Of a DNA stretch of 64,000 nt, positions 1-10,039 are shown one piece after another. Under the pieces are notes generated by a model that worked only from the letters and a program-made list of their open reading frames with translations, made no database searches and was not told the DNA's origin. The translations under genes were made by a program, and so were the position numbers. The stretch's first letter is position 1, and every line of letters starts with the position of its first letter. Origin of the DNA: Turritopsis dohrnii (Eukaryota; Cnidaria; Hydrozoa; Anthoathecata; Oceaniidae); the NCBI GenBank assembly GCA_027922465.2, contig BQMF02000041.1, positions 682,001 to 746,000 on the forward strand, read 5' to 3'.

Positions 1-2182
1 TTCGTTCAACATTATATCCAAATTTGCCATAAGGAAACAAATGTGGAAATGCCATTTCCTCACAATATTCATCGGCATATATAGGGATTGCTGTACATCC
101 TTCACCAGGGGCAATGGTAACCATATCATCATTAACATCAATAGGTATTTTCGGTGTCATGACGGTTTCGTTTGAAGCTGCTCGGTGCTCATCTAATGGG
201 TTGTCATAGGGTTCATTATCATTTCCATCAGCTTCACTTAATTCATTTACTTCACTTACTTCATCCACATCAGCATCATCAAAATTATACATGTCGTTAG
301 AAATATTAGTCATATCAACTATTACATTACTATACAAATGATTATTATGTTTCAAAAAGTCTAAAGCTTGCATAAGTATATCAGGTCTAACAGGTTCAAA
401 GTAAACATGTCCATGATACATCAATTTCCGTTTTAGTTTCAGCAATAATAAGCCATTACTATCAGCAGGCCTTGGCAAAACATTGGCTACACTTTCAGTA
501 TCTATTGGTACGTTACAAATTGCTCCTTTCACTTTGGGAAAATTTCCTTTTGGCATTATCACAACTTTCTTGAATAGAATTCGTTTTGAAATGAGAACTT
601 TTTCCAAACGATTGATGTCAACTAGATGCTGCGGTAAATCATAAATTTCCAGTTTGTTCCAAACACCCTGGGTTGGTATTTTTTTCGCCAACAGCTTCCG
701 GTGACAAGTAATACAAATATATGCCATACCATCAAAACTTAAAACAATTGAAAATTTAAAATCATCAGTTTCAATATTATATTTTCTTTCATCAAAAGAG
801 ACAACGGATCGCTTATACAAACAACGATTACATGAAACGCAAATATAGTAGGGTCCTTCATTAATCATTTGTTTAAACGATTGAATACGTTTTTCGGCTG
901 TTGTAAATAAATTCCTTTTAGCAGCAACATATTTTTCTCTTTTATTTCTTAACATTTCTTTATACTCAACAGTGCCTTTTTTGTCAAGATACTTATGATG
1001 CATTTTTGACAGTAAGTCTTTATGCTGTGGACTACCTTTATTTTCCAAATATTTCTGATGTAAAGCATCCTTGTTTTCCAAGTACTTTTGATGCAAGTTG
1101 TCTTTATTCAACAAATATCTTTGACGAAAACTTCCTAACTTTTCCATATGACCATCAGAGCCTACTTGGAGTGAATAATCATGGCGCAGTTTTTCAAGGT
1201 GATCTTTTCCTTTAACAGTATCTTTACTCTTAGTATTTTTCTGCTCATAACGCCAACGCTTTAAGATTCCTTCATGGTTTTCAGGCTGAAGTTCTTTCAA
1301 TAAATTTAACTTTCTTTTTTTAGCAGCACCACTTTTGGATATTTTATTCCTCGAATCTATTATTTCAACCATTATAAATTGGATTTGACAAAAGACTGTA
1401 TTGCGGTCAATCAAGTGAACTTCTGTAAGGTACTTTTGAAGTTGCATAATGCTTGAAAATTTCAACAAAGTTGCTGAACCATCTTCCACAGTAACACCAG
1501 CATCGTTTCGACTGTGTGAATCAAAAACAAAAAATGCCTTTGTGTCCCAAGTAATGCTGAAAGACATTTGATTGACAAAAAAAATCATGCCATTACTTCT
1601 GCCAGATAATTGATTAAATGACGCTCTTAAAAAATTGTAGTTATTTCTATCAATTTCAGCTGTCACGTTTTCCACATACGATACCACAAATTTGTTATTT
1701 TCAATTTCCAATTGTTGTGGTAGATCATCTACTGACAAATAGCGAAACAAGTTTAAACTTTGAAATAACTCATTACCTTTAATCATAGCATAATCAAGGT
1801 CAGCAGTCTTCCAAAAACACATATTCTTAAATTTTGACCAGCATAATCCAATCAAAGAATTACAGGTACATTGCATACCAGAACTTGCACCAAACATTGG
1901 GTCTCCCTGATGAAATGATGCTTTTACTACCTTGGCAATCTTGTATGTGGTGGGTCCAGGATTACATTCCACGTCGCCATCAAGAAGTAGTTGCAGCACT
2001 TTCAAGAAACTAACATCTACTATCATCAGGCAAAGTATGATACTCGACAGGAAATATTGGCTCACAAAATGGCAGAACAACAGTAGAATTAAATTAGAAT
2101 TCGCATAACCAAAACGTCCCCGCTGCTGAATACGAGTGTAAAAACAACCACAAGAAGCTCGCCACTGTTCAATACTTACCAT
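1..2182 (-). CDS. Helitron N-terminal region: 2A motif, C76/OTU-like protease, DUF6570-like and Helitron_like_N start (partial)
   Basis: One open frame of 727 codons runs from an ATG at 2182 off the left edge, with no stop. Residues 1-67 include a hydrophobic stretch. Residues 68-77 read DGDVECNPGP, matching the 2A core DxExNPGP. Residues ~88-245 look like a papain-fold protease (OTU or herpesvirus-tegument C76 type): FHQGD, a QCTCN Cys at ~105 and FDSHSRN, a D-x-H pair at ~221/223. Residues ~320-390 are basic with repeated KYLENK-like units. A Cys pair (CVSCNRC) and CxxC (CITC) follow, then IMPKGNFP, CNVPID, VLPRP, KLKRKLMYHGH and, near the edge, APGEGC..EEMAFPHLFPYGKFGY, which are typical of Helitron Rep-helicase proteins. 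The HUH Rep and helicase domains would lie beyond position 1. Recognition is by motif. The Helitron assignment is strong, the exact protease clan less so. The start could also be a later Met (271 at 1372), but the frame stays open upstream and carries the 2A motif. Confidence 0.8.
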   Translation of the reverse strand, partial: MVSIEQWRASCGCFYTRIQQRGRFGYANSNLILLLFCHFVSQYFLSSIILCLMIVDVSFLKVLQLLLDGDVECNPGPTTYKIAKVVKASFHQGDPMFGASSGMQCTCNSLIGLCWSKFKNMCFWKTADLDYAMIKGNELFQSLNLFRYLSVDDLPQQLEIENNKFVVSYVENVTAEIDRNNYNFLRASFNQLSGRSNGMIFFVNQMSFSITWDTKAFFVFDSHSRNDAGVTVEDGSATLLKFSSIMQLQKYLTEVHLIDRNTVFCQIQFIMVEIIDSRNKISKSGAAKKRKLNLLKELQPENHEGILKRWRYEQKNTKSKDTVKGKDHLEKLRHDYSLQVGSDGHMEKLGSFRQRYLLNKDNLHQKYLENKDALHQKYLENKGSPQHKDLLSKMHHKYLDKKGTVEYKEMLRNKREKYVAAKRNLFTTAEKRIQSFKQMINEGPYYICVSCNRCLYKRSVVSFDERKYNIETDDFKFSIVLSFDGMAYICITCHRKLLAKKIPTQGVWNKLEIYDLPQHLVDINRLEKVLISKRILFKKVVIMPKGNFPKVKGAICNVPIDTESVANVLPRPADSNGLLLLKLKRKLMYHGHVYFEPVRPDILMQALDFLKHNNHLYSNVIVDMTNISNDMYNFDDADVDEVSEVNELSEADGNDNEPYDNPLDEHRAASNETVMTPKIPIDVNDDMVTIAPGEGCTAIPIYADEYCEEMAFPHLFPYGKFGYNVER
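1952..1981 (-). other. 2A-type ribosome-skipping motif (DGDVECNPGP)
   Basis: Codons 68-77 of the Helitron ORF encode the 2A core D-V-E-x-N-P-G-P, preceded by a leucine-rich stretch (VLQLLLDG) as in known 2A sequences. In established 2A peptides the ribosome fails to form the last Gly-Pro bond and resumes with Pro. Here that would release a 76-residue hydrophobic leader and start the protease-containing product at Pro77. The motif is seen directly; activity is inferred. Confidence 0.75.
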
Positions 2183-2570
2183 TGTTAAAACAGATCTCAA
2201 TTAGCAAATACAGAGTGAAAATTTTAAAACAGAATGGTGTACCTTATATCTGATTAAATTTTCGGACAAATCTTTACAGGCTTTGAATTCGCAATGAAGC
2301 ATACAGTTCTTGAACACTGAAAGTCTCGTGAAGAGAGGCTGCCATTATGCGTACGGCGTGCTTTACTATTTCGAAAATACCACGTGGTATGAACGAAATG
2401 ATCACATGGCGGAAATTCAAACCAATAAACTAGCGCTATTAAAGTTAATTAGCACCCTTGCGAAATAGTGGCGCTTTATGCACCAATGAACATTAAGATG
2501 GCTTTTGTATGAACCAATCAAATTGGAGAAACAAATATGACTAGGTTTGGACAGTAAGATGAAAAAAAAA
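2183..2570. other. Helitron 5' flank, no gene
   Basis: This stretch precedes the Helitron ORF on the minus strand. It should contain the 5'-TC terminus of the element, but I could not fix it by eye. Short open frames here have no recognisable product. Confidence 0.4.
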
Positions 2571-2770
2571 CAAAGACGATCGTAAAGGCTTTCATGCTTA
2601 CGCCAGAAATCCAACAAAGACGATCGTAAAGGCTTTCTTGCTTACGCAGAAATCCAAAAAAAAAACAAAGACGATCGTAAAGGCTTTCTTGCTTACGCAG
2701 AAATCCAAAAAAACTAAGAAAAACAAAGACGATCGTAAAGGCTTTCTTGCTTACGCAGAAATCCAAAAAT
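2571..2770 (-). repeat. Tandem repeat, four ~45-60-bp units
   Basis: Four head-to-tail copies share the plus-strand core CAAAGACGATCGTAAAGGCT followed by TTCTTGCTTACGCAGAAATC, with variable A-runs between them (starts near 2571, 2613, 2664, 2723). The array begins right after the stop of the truncated reverse-transcriptase ORF on the minus strand, so it is probably the 3' tail of that retrotransposon. Confidence 0.85.
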
Positions 2771-2772
2771 AT

Positions 2773-3570
2773 CTATAAAGTACGTGCAATTGCTTTGTCC
2801 ATTAGGTATGTAAACGTTTTCGTTTTAAAACTGTGCAAACTTTCTGATTCACGAATTGGTTTCGGCAAACTGTTAAAAGTTTGAGCGACGGTATTACTGT
2901 AGGAATTGATGACATCGCTTCGTTGAATCATAGGGCCGATGTTTTTACGATTACTTCTGAGAGCCCTTGTATCCTTTGCAAGTTGTAGTTGCATGTTTGC
3001 AGGAACTATTTCAAAAACAGCTTTGAAGCCCGCAACAGCAGCAGAATATTCGAGACGCTCCTCAATAGGTAGCCATGAGAGTTTTATGCAGTCGTGTACT
3101 TTCGAATATCTGTTCCATACAAATCCGGCGGCAGCGTTCATAACTTTTTGCAACCGTGATTGAAGGGCTTTAGGTATCGGATTAAAGGCGATATTTCCAA
3201 AGTCAAGCTTTGACAATATTAGCGTTTGAGTTCTTTCCGTATCTTGAATGGAAGAAGTCGTTTTAATAATTTAAGCGTTCGCAATGTAGAGAAGCATTCG
3301 ATTGCCACTTTATTGATGTGGCTTGTCAAGTCCAGGTGTTCATTGAAAGTAATTCCGAGAACTTTCATTGATTCCGTTCTTCCGAGAGTAATACCACCAC
3401 ATTTGATAGCAACTGAATCAAGTTCCTTTTAGTGATGTCTGTACAGCTGGTTTTTGTAGAAAAGCATTGTTTTTGTTCTCTTTTCGGTGAAGACAAGATT
3501 GGAATCATGTGACCAATTGCGGATGTTTTCTATATCTCGTGAGAGTTCGATAATTTTAGCTTCAAGTTTC
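2773..3570 (-). pseudogene. Non-LTR retrotransposon reverse transcriptase, 3' fragment
   Basis: The minus strand encodes the post-palm part of a jockey/CR1-type RT. The pieces are IIELSRDIENIRNWSHDSN, then MKVLGITFNEHLDLTSHINK, then an intact 147-residue C-terminus (SKLDFGNIAFNPIPKALQ.. VWNRYSKVHDCIKLSWLP). The fragments lie in different frames: there is a stop near 3430 and a frameshift near 3217. The palm with its catalytic Asp pair is absent, so this is a 5'-truncated dead copy, typical of target-primed insertion. The tandem repeat at 2571-2770 follows its stop. Confidence 0.8.
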
Positions 3571-3599
3571 AATTGTACTAATTGTACTAACTTTATTTA

Positions 3600-3970
3600 C
3601 AGGCTTTAAGATTTCACCTTTTCAAGATCTGTTTGTTGCGATAATAAAATACGTTCATGAACATGGTTTAAATGAGTTTTAACATGATTATGATTGGTGC
3701 TTCCATGACAACTGGTGATAAAATAACTGATATAAGAATATATGATTTTAAAGTTAAAGCTTTTTAATATATATAATGTATAGATCTTCTAGAAAAATTC
3801 TGGCTTAGTCTTCTATCGACCATTTTAACACTTCACTTCATTATCTTAGCTATACTTCTTGCTTTCATCATCATGTTCTGCTTATATGATGCCAGAACTG
3901 CATCAATGAGGTTTCGAATGTTAGCAATCAAGTATGCCATATGTAGTTTGTAATTTATTGTAAATACAAG
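3600..3970. repeat. Dispersed repeat, unbroken copy
   Basis: The stretch starting GGCTTTAAGATTTCACCTTT recurs almost exactly at 8746-8813. The stretch from ACAACTGGTGATAAAATA to about 3970 recurs, diverged, at 14307-14600. The two halves are adjacent here and 5.5 kb apart in the other location. No coding potential is seen. Confidence 0.55.
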
Positions 3971-4815
3971 GTGTCTCAGAAAAACTTTCAGTATCTATTT
4001 CTCAATAATTATCTGTCAAATTATGCGAAATTTACATCACAAGAAAGCCCTTTTTTAGTACTTTCTATTGATATAAAATTTTCAAGAAAATGATTATTCT
4101 TCGGAAAGTTATTGAAGAAAAACACACAGCTTTAATTCCTTAAAAATCAATTTAATTTTGCTCGGCTTTTTTGTCCATTTTCCGAAGTTTTTTTCAAGGA
4201 CCGCTTCCAGTTTTTTGTCCATAACTTTTTTGCTACTTAACCAAATTAGAAGAATGTTACACCAAAATATACTTCACAGGTTCCTCTAATCAGAAATAAG
4301 AAAAACTATTTAACCGGGAGAGGAAAGCACAAGACAAAATTTTTTGGGCGTTTGAGGGATATCAGGAGTGCATCTCAACTAAGCTTGAACCTACTGTCAA
4401 CAAGGACAGATCCTGAATAAGATCAACAAGGACAGCTATAAACTTAGCCTATCTAGGCTGTCAACCAGGACATCATCTAATAAAAAACTTGTATCTCACT
4501 ATCAGCGAGGACAGCTAGAAAAACTTGGACTGTGTAGACTGTCAACCATATATAACTAACTTATAACTATCCGACTAAACTAACTGTCAACAAGGAATGT
4601 TGACTACTGCACCCCCAAGTTCCCCCGAACGCTAACGTCTGGCAACAGAAGCAACCAGCTCAGAATCCCAAACGCGCCGGGGAGCCCTAGCATGACATAA
4701 GCGCAGTGACAAGGACTGAACGGTGTCATCGTTCAAACGTTGATAACGATGTTGAGAAGCATCTTTGAAGCCCGCAAGTGAATTAACATAACGGAAACTT
4801 GGGAATCGAACTCGA
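3971..4815. other. Non-coding, with short CAACAAGGACAG-type repeats
   Basis: No gene is visible. Between about 4390 and 4600 the motif (TC)AACAAGGACAG and variants (CCAGGACATC, GCGAGGACAG) occur several times. These may belong to the terminal or internal repeats of the adjacent DIRS-like element, but I could not establish its ends. Confidence 0.35.
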
Positions 4816-4817
4816 CA

Positions 4818-5349
4818 TCATATGCCATTAAGAAGATGACGTGAATTCTGAACATCTGAGTAAACCAAAAAAGCGTAACGAGGTTGCTGCTTTGAAAAGA
4901 CACCAGTCATAAGCAGAATACTGCAAAAGCTCCAGGCAACATGAATGATGCATAGATGACTGAACGAGATCGGTTGACGTTGTGGTCTGCTACGACACGT
5001 ACCTTCTGATACCACGGAAAGTACAACAGAGTCTCGAAAACTGAGGCAAATGGTATTGGAAGTCTGATAAAATTGAGTGGGATTGAATGCCAACCGTTCC
5101 AAGAAGGCATGAAGTCAATCCACCACTGAATATCTGCCCTGGCCTCAGCATTGAGATAGATGTGATGATTTAAGGATACTGACGTAGATAAATCAAACAA
5201 TCTGCGAAGAAAAATCCGGCCTAGTTTTACCACCTTGGATGTGAATGACAGTGATCCAATTAAAGACAACAACTCGCGCTTAGTACACTTACGTCTATTC
5301 GCCCGTGACTCCAAACAAGCTGACAACTCTGAAATTTTTCATCTGGAAG
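4818..5349 (-). pseudogene. DIRS-like element: RNase H region
   Basis: The minus strand reads IRLPDEKF, then (after a one-base frameshift) ELSACLESRANRRKC, KRELLSLIGSLSF, GRIFLRRLFDLS and ARADIQWWIDFMPSWNG. These are hallmarks of the RT-RNase H junction in DIRS1-type tyrosine-recombinase retroelements. The distal part decays into frameshifts. It lies downstream of the RT block at 6322-7170, separated by an inserted element (5367-6321). The recombinase was not recognised. Confidence 0.75.
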
Positions 5350-5366
5350 CCTAATCGCTTGAGTAC

Positions 5367-6321
5367 CTTATCGGACAAAACTTAGTCGGACAAAATTTTA
5401 GTCGGACGAAAATATTAGTTGAACAAAATTTTAGTCACCTCCAAATATTTTAGTCACTTTTGTCCGACTAATAATATTGTCCGACTAAAATTTTGGTCCT
5501 TTTCTAAAATTTCAGAACTTACTTAATTTTCGATAAGGATTCTCGAAAAGCGTGCGGAAGTGCGCCGATTACTCTAAGTTCTAGATATGTATAGGAAAAC
5601 GAGGGGAAAGGCATATTAATGAAAACAGTTTTGCCAACGTGAAAAACATATGTCCAACAAAATCATCATACCACGACGGCACAATTTTGCCGTCGGAAAA
5701 AAATCCTAATTCAATAGGTTGTAGTATAATTTTATTTTTCAATTTCATATGTCATATTCCTGATCAGTATAAAAATCTATTTTGGTTTCTGCATTGGCTT
5801 CAGGCGTATCTTCTATTATGTCTGTCTTCTTCATTTTCTTTTGAACTACCTCGCTATCACTTTCATCGGAAGTTTCTGTTATTACCAGTGCTTTTCTCTT
5901 TTCCTATGGATTCCTTCCTGGAATAAGTGGGGCTATTAAAAACGTCCAATCTGTTTACAAAAGGATCGAGAATCCCTTTAAAGCGTAAAGAATAAACAAT
6001 GAACATCATGAAAACGAGCGTTAATATTATTTATCAAAACACTTTACCACTTTAGAAATTGTCATGTAAAAATGTAAAAATATTGTATTCGTTGGTGAGC
6101 AAAAAGAAAAATCATAAAAAGAAATTATAAATATTTAAAATTTTGTAATTAAACTGATAAGAAGAAGAATTCTGAAAAAAAATAATTTGGACCAAATATT
6201 TAGTCGGACATAATAATTAGTCGGACAAAATTTTAGTCAGACAAAATAATTAGTCGGACAAAATTTTAGTCACTTTCAAAAAATTTAGTCACTTTTGTCC
6301 GACTAAGTTTTGTCCGATTAG
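5367..6321. mobile_element. TA-flanked non-autonomous DNA element with TAGTCGGACAAAA subterminal repeats
   Basis: The element interrupts the DIRS polyprotein. The left end after TA is CCTTATCGGACAAAAC; the right end is the inverse (GTTTTGTCCGATTAG), with the last few bases diverged. Both ends carry arrays of TTAGTCGGACAAAA in direct and inverted orientation (5378-5500 and 6198-6320), interspersed with TTTTAGTCACTTTTGTCCGA. The interior has no convincing ORF. About 20 bp of expected DIRS coding sequence is missing at the junction. A related end lies at 7820. Confidence 0.75.
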
Positions 6322-7170
6322 TCACGTCAATTTCAATGCAGGACCTACAGTTTTGTCACAAGCAAGAGAAACACCCATAGTCGAAAACATAGACTGCATC
6401 GTAGTCATATCCTCAGAGACCTGAGACTCAGTATGGCCGCAGAGTAAGAAGTGATCAAGATATTGGATAACATAATGAATGCCCCCTACATAAACTAAAA
6501 TCCACCACAGTAGTTCTGCAAAGCAATTAAAAATAAAAGGAGAGGAATGGCTCCCGGAAGGAAGGCGAGTATCAACGTAATAATAACCATCCCAAGCGTA
6601 GCCCAACAAGCCCCATTGATCCTGGCGTACTGGACACAACCGAAAAGCATGTTTGATATCTAGCTTAGCCCAAAAAACATTGGGGACCTAAAAGGCTTAA
6701 TCATATGGATTAGCGTCATTGAAACTAGCATACCTAACAGAAAACTCTACCCTGTTTATTCCTTCGTTCACAGCTATACCCCTGGGCGACGACAAATCCA
6801 AAATAATCCTATATGTACCGTCTTTCTTAGGGACTGCACCTAAAGGCGACCAATGAAACGACGTGACATGTGGAGACAAGAAGAGGCCGGACGTATGGCG
6901 TCTATTGACCTCTCTAGCTATAGCTTCCCAAACAGGTAAAGGGTTATTACGTGCCGACAACAAATTAAGATGACGCGTGTGCAACGCGTCACCTGAAAAA
7001 CCAATATCAAAAAAAAAACGTAAACCCAATAAGAATGAAAGATACCATTGATTGATTAGGATGTTCCACCAACCAGAAAGCGAGCTGAAGAACATTGACT
7101 GGCGAACAAATAGATGATGGTAAAGGATTAGGAGAAATGCTGGTGCACTTAGTGGCTGCATGGGAGCCAA
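6322..7170 (-). pseudogene. DIRS-like element: reverse transcriptase
   Basis: Two minus-strand blocks make an RT domain. The upstream one (7170-6697) reads NNPLPVWEAIAREVNR, SPLGAVPKKDGTYRIILDLS and SPRGIAVNEGI. The downstream one (6639-6322) reads DTRLPSGSHSSPFIFNCFAE and VIQYLDHFLLCG. The active-site box that should be YLDDFLL is YLDHFLL, so a metal-binding Asp is lost. The blocks are in different frames. The pattern (SPRG..VNEGI, RLPFGS-like, YLDDFL-like) is that of DIRS1-type retroelements. The copy is inactive. Confidence 0.8.
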
Positions 7171-7818
7171 AGCAAACCCTGCAGCGATGGACGAACCGAC
7201 ATTTGACGTTGAGACAGTTCCATTGGCATTGTAAAAGCTACATATGGCCCTAGCCTGTTGTGTTGGTTCCTACCCTGAAACGCAAAATGGTGGCTGAGGG
7301 GCACGAAAGGGCTGCCAGCCCCGACCTGAGAATAAGGGATAGATAGATCCGAACCAATCATTGCCCCTTGCATAGACCTTAATGGACAAGATGAAGCCAC
7401 ATGACACCGATGCCCCTAGAAGAATAGCAAACAATGAGAGGAGAAGCTCCTCTAAGGTGCCTATTATAAAGTCCATCGTCAATACGATGCCACGACAAGG
7501 AAGAGTCAAAAGCCATTTGGTAATGAAACATCCTGTCGTAGGTGCCCCAAGCCTGAAATTGAAATTGAGATGCAAAATCCGATATTAGAGTAGCTCGTGT
7601 ACCCGATCAGGCGCAAAGTGACAATAACATCTAATAAAATTATTTCAAGCCACTATCCACGAAGAAAAATCTGCCACCCTAGAACGACCAAACTGGCGAG
7701 GTACCACGGACAAAGACGGTGAAAAACCCCCTGCAAAGTAAATTCTTCCACAGCAGAGACCGATGGCGGAAGTAAAAGATCGAAATTCACAAGCTCACCG
7801 CTCCTTATCCTGTCAATT
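7171..7818 (-). pseudogene. DIRS-like element: Gag-like ORF1 remnant
   Basis: Minus-strand fragments read RIRSGELVNFDLLLPPS, FQAWGTYDRMFHYQMA..SW..ID..LYN and then a Cys/His cluster (CQWNCLNVKCRFVHRCRVC). This order is usual for the first ORF of DIRS-type elements, ending in a zinc-finger-like module before the RT. Several frameshifts and stops are present. The upstream part is cut by the element end at 7820. Confidence 0.65.
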
Positions 7819-7819
7819 A

Positions 7820-7917
7820 CCTTATCGGTAAAAAAAAGTCGGCAAAAAAAAGTCGGCAAAAAAATCTAGTCACTTTTTGCCGACTAAATTTTCGAGTTTA
7901 GTCACTTTTTGCCGACC
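7820..7917. mobile_element. End of a second CCTTATCGG element, GTCGGCAAAA repeats
   Basis: After a TA in the DIRS Gag remnant the sequence is CCTTATCGGTAAAA, then repeats of AGTCGGCAAAA and their inverse TTTTTGCCGACTAAA. The layout copies the 5367 end, but the repeat unit differs (GGCAAAA in place of GGACAAAA). The opposite terminus was not found, so this may be a solo or truncated end. Confidence 0.6.
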
Positions 7918-8229
7918 AATTTCCAAGACAAAAAATGACGAGGAAAGTTTGGATAATTTGAAAGTTTTTTAAAGAAATAAAATACAACACCAAAAAGAAA
8001 GGTTAGGTAAATTAGGTTAACTACATCAGTTCGAAGCCTATGCATTGCATACCCAATCGAACGTGACGTTTAGGGGAAATTATCTCGGCAAACCAATAGG
8101 GATAACTGACGTTTCACGAGAGTTCACGAGTTCCATTTTTCGTGAACTCTTTGGGAGGTGACACAACGCAGGCTTAACATGGGTGGCGAGCGACGCCGTC
8201 TTGGCGGCTAGTATGTACTGATTACTCTA

Positions 8230-8419
8230 CAGTTGACTCCCGCTAACTCGATCTCTCGCTATCTCGACACCCGCCTAATTCGACATAATTCGTTCAGTCC
8301 CGCCAGATTCGACGTTTTTGAATGGAAATTTCCCCCTTATCTCGACATTTCTAACTCGATACCCGTCTATCTCGACATAGATATTTCGATCCCTTGACAA
8401 AAAACTCGACGGGCAACTG
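8230..8419. mobile_element. Pogo/Tigger-type MITE (190 bp)
   Basis: The termini are CAGTTGACTCCCGCTAAC and, inverted, GGGCAACTG, flanked by TA on both sides (8228-8229 and 8420-8421). The interior is built of CTAACTCGA, TATCTCGACA and CCCGCCTAATTCGACA units. The TA duplication and CAGT..ACTG ends match Tc1/mariner-pogo elements. A longer relative lies at 52885-53341. Confidence 0.8.
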
Positions 8420-8421
8420 TA

Positions 8422-9405
8422 GTTTTATATTTACTGGTTCGTTGCGTAACTCCATGGAAATTAGTTTTATCCATATAATGAATTAATATATTTATGAACT
8501 TACATAAATTGTCATCAATTTTGTCTCCAATTATCTCACAAATGAGACATCCTGAAGAAGGTTGATGAAACTTATATGATACAACTTTAAAGGATCATTT
8601 CATTCAACGTTTTCTTCGACGTTCATAAAGCTCTGAATTTATTTCTTCTCTCAGCCATTCCACTTACCCAATATAATACTTTTCAAATTTCGAACGAAGA
8701 ATAAAAAACTTTTCTATCTAATACCAACATTGTCGATGGTTTGGGCCTTTAAGATTTCACCTTTTCAAGATCTGTTTGATGCAATAATACGTTCATGAAC
8801 ATGGTTTAATGCTAAAATTATTTAAACATGTGAGTAAATGTGTGAATACATAGTTACTTCAACTCAGGAGAAGGCTTTCATGACTTTTGATTCCATGTTT
8901 TGGTTATGTGCATATAATTCAATCTAAAATCACAAGCTGAGCTGCTATCACACTATAGCAAAACATTTCCGACCTTAACAAAAAAAATCACTATAATCAG
9001 GACATCTTTAACGCGGTAAAAATCAAAGTCTTCAGCGATGTGAGTTGTTAGATTGAACGATTTGAAGCATCTCTAGCCAAGCCCTTGACATCACAAAATC
9101 TCTTTCTACAAAACTGTTAAATGATCATTTTCCTTGTGTTTGCTAAGTGAAATGTTTTCCAACGTAATATGATGACGTAATATGATGTCCTTTGGATATG
9201 CTGCATTTATTGTTCTTTTATTATATCTCTATCTCATCTCTACAATTACCAATTCGGTCCCAATGTACTACGTTTTCTGATTTATATTTTATCTGAGTTC
9301 ACGTAATGCAAACACATTAGTATCATACACATTTCTAGGTGAAGAACCAAATGTATCTATTTGGATATACTAGAAATAAATCCTTACTTATAGTCTATTC
9401 ATTCA
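8422..9405. other. AT-rich non-coding; second copy of dispersed repeat at 8746-8813
   Basis: No gene is seen. Positions 8746-8813 repeat the left half of 3600-3970 almost base for base. Confidence 0.5.
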
Positions 9406-9407
9406 TA

Positions 9408-10030
9408 CAGTATGTTTCATAATGTTGGAAAGGGAAATTTTAAAGCTGTTTTTTTAAATGAATACACCGAATTTCAAAATACTTTTTACATCAATAGAAA
9501 GGCATTTTCAAGTTCTTTCGGCTAGTATATTTTTGTGAAAAATGAAAAAGTGGTTTTTGAAAAAATGGGGAAAATGTCTTGGAAAAATGTAATTAAATTT
9601 TTAATGGTCGATTAACACGTAGTTTAATTGCATCGTGCTTATTGTTTCAAAGCGCTAAATCCATACAAATCTTTATTAGTTTTATCTTTGCGCTGAGACC
9701 CCCAAATTGATATTTAAAAACATAAATGTTAAACCTTGTTTGTGAACACACAGCTTAAATTTGATTATTGTTTTCCAAATTGCTGCCATTGTTTCAAAAA
9801 ATCTTTTCTTTTCATTCACATCTTAATCGACCATTAAAAATTTAATTACATTTTTCCAAGACATTTTCCTTATTTTTTGAAAAACCACTTTTTCATTTTT
9901 CACGAAAACATACTAGCCGAAAGAACTTGAAAATGGCTTTCCATCGATGTAAAAATTATTTTGAAATTCGGTATATTCATTTAAAAAAACAGCTTTAAAA
10001 TTTCCGTTTCCAACATTAAGAAACACACTG
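9408..10030. mobile_element. Foldback MITE (623 bp), TA duplicated
   Basis: Arms of about 205 bp (9408-9617 and 9823-10030) are near-perfect inverted copies starting CAGTATGTTTCATAATGTTG and ending CAACATTAAGAAACACACTG, with TA on both flanks. The spacer is about 200 bp and AT-rich. The ends and the TA target suggest a Tc1/mariner-type non-autonomous element. A transcript would form a long hairpin. It sits just upstream of, and may truncate, the CR1/L2-like element. Confidence 0.85.
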
Positions 10031-10039
10031 TAGATGCAA

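Noticed and set aside
2417..2766. ORFs of 66 and 82 codons
   Set aside because: They read through the tandem repeat and simply repeat the same peptide.
3960..4350. Possible second mariner-like MITE beginning ACAAGGTGTCTCAGAAAAAC
   Set aside because: No matching inverted end or TA-bounded partner could be found.
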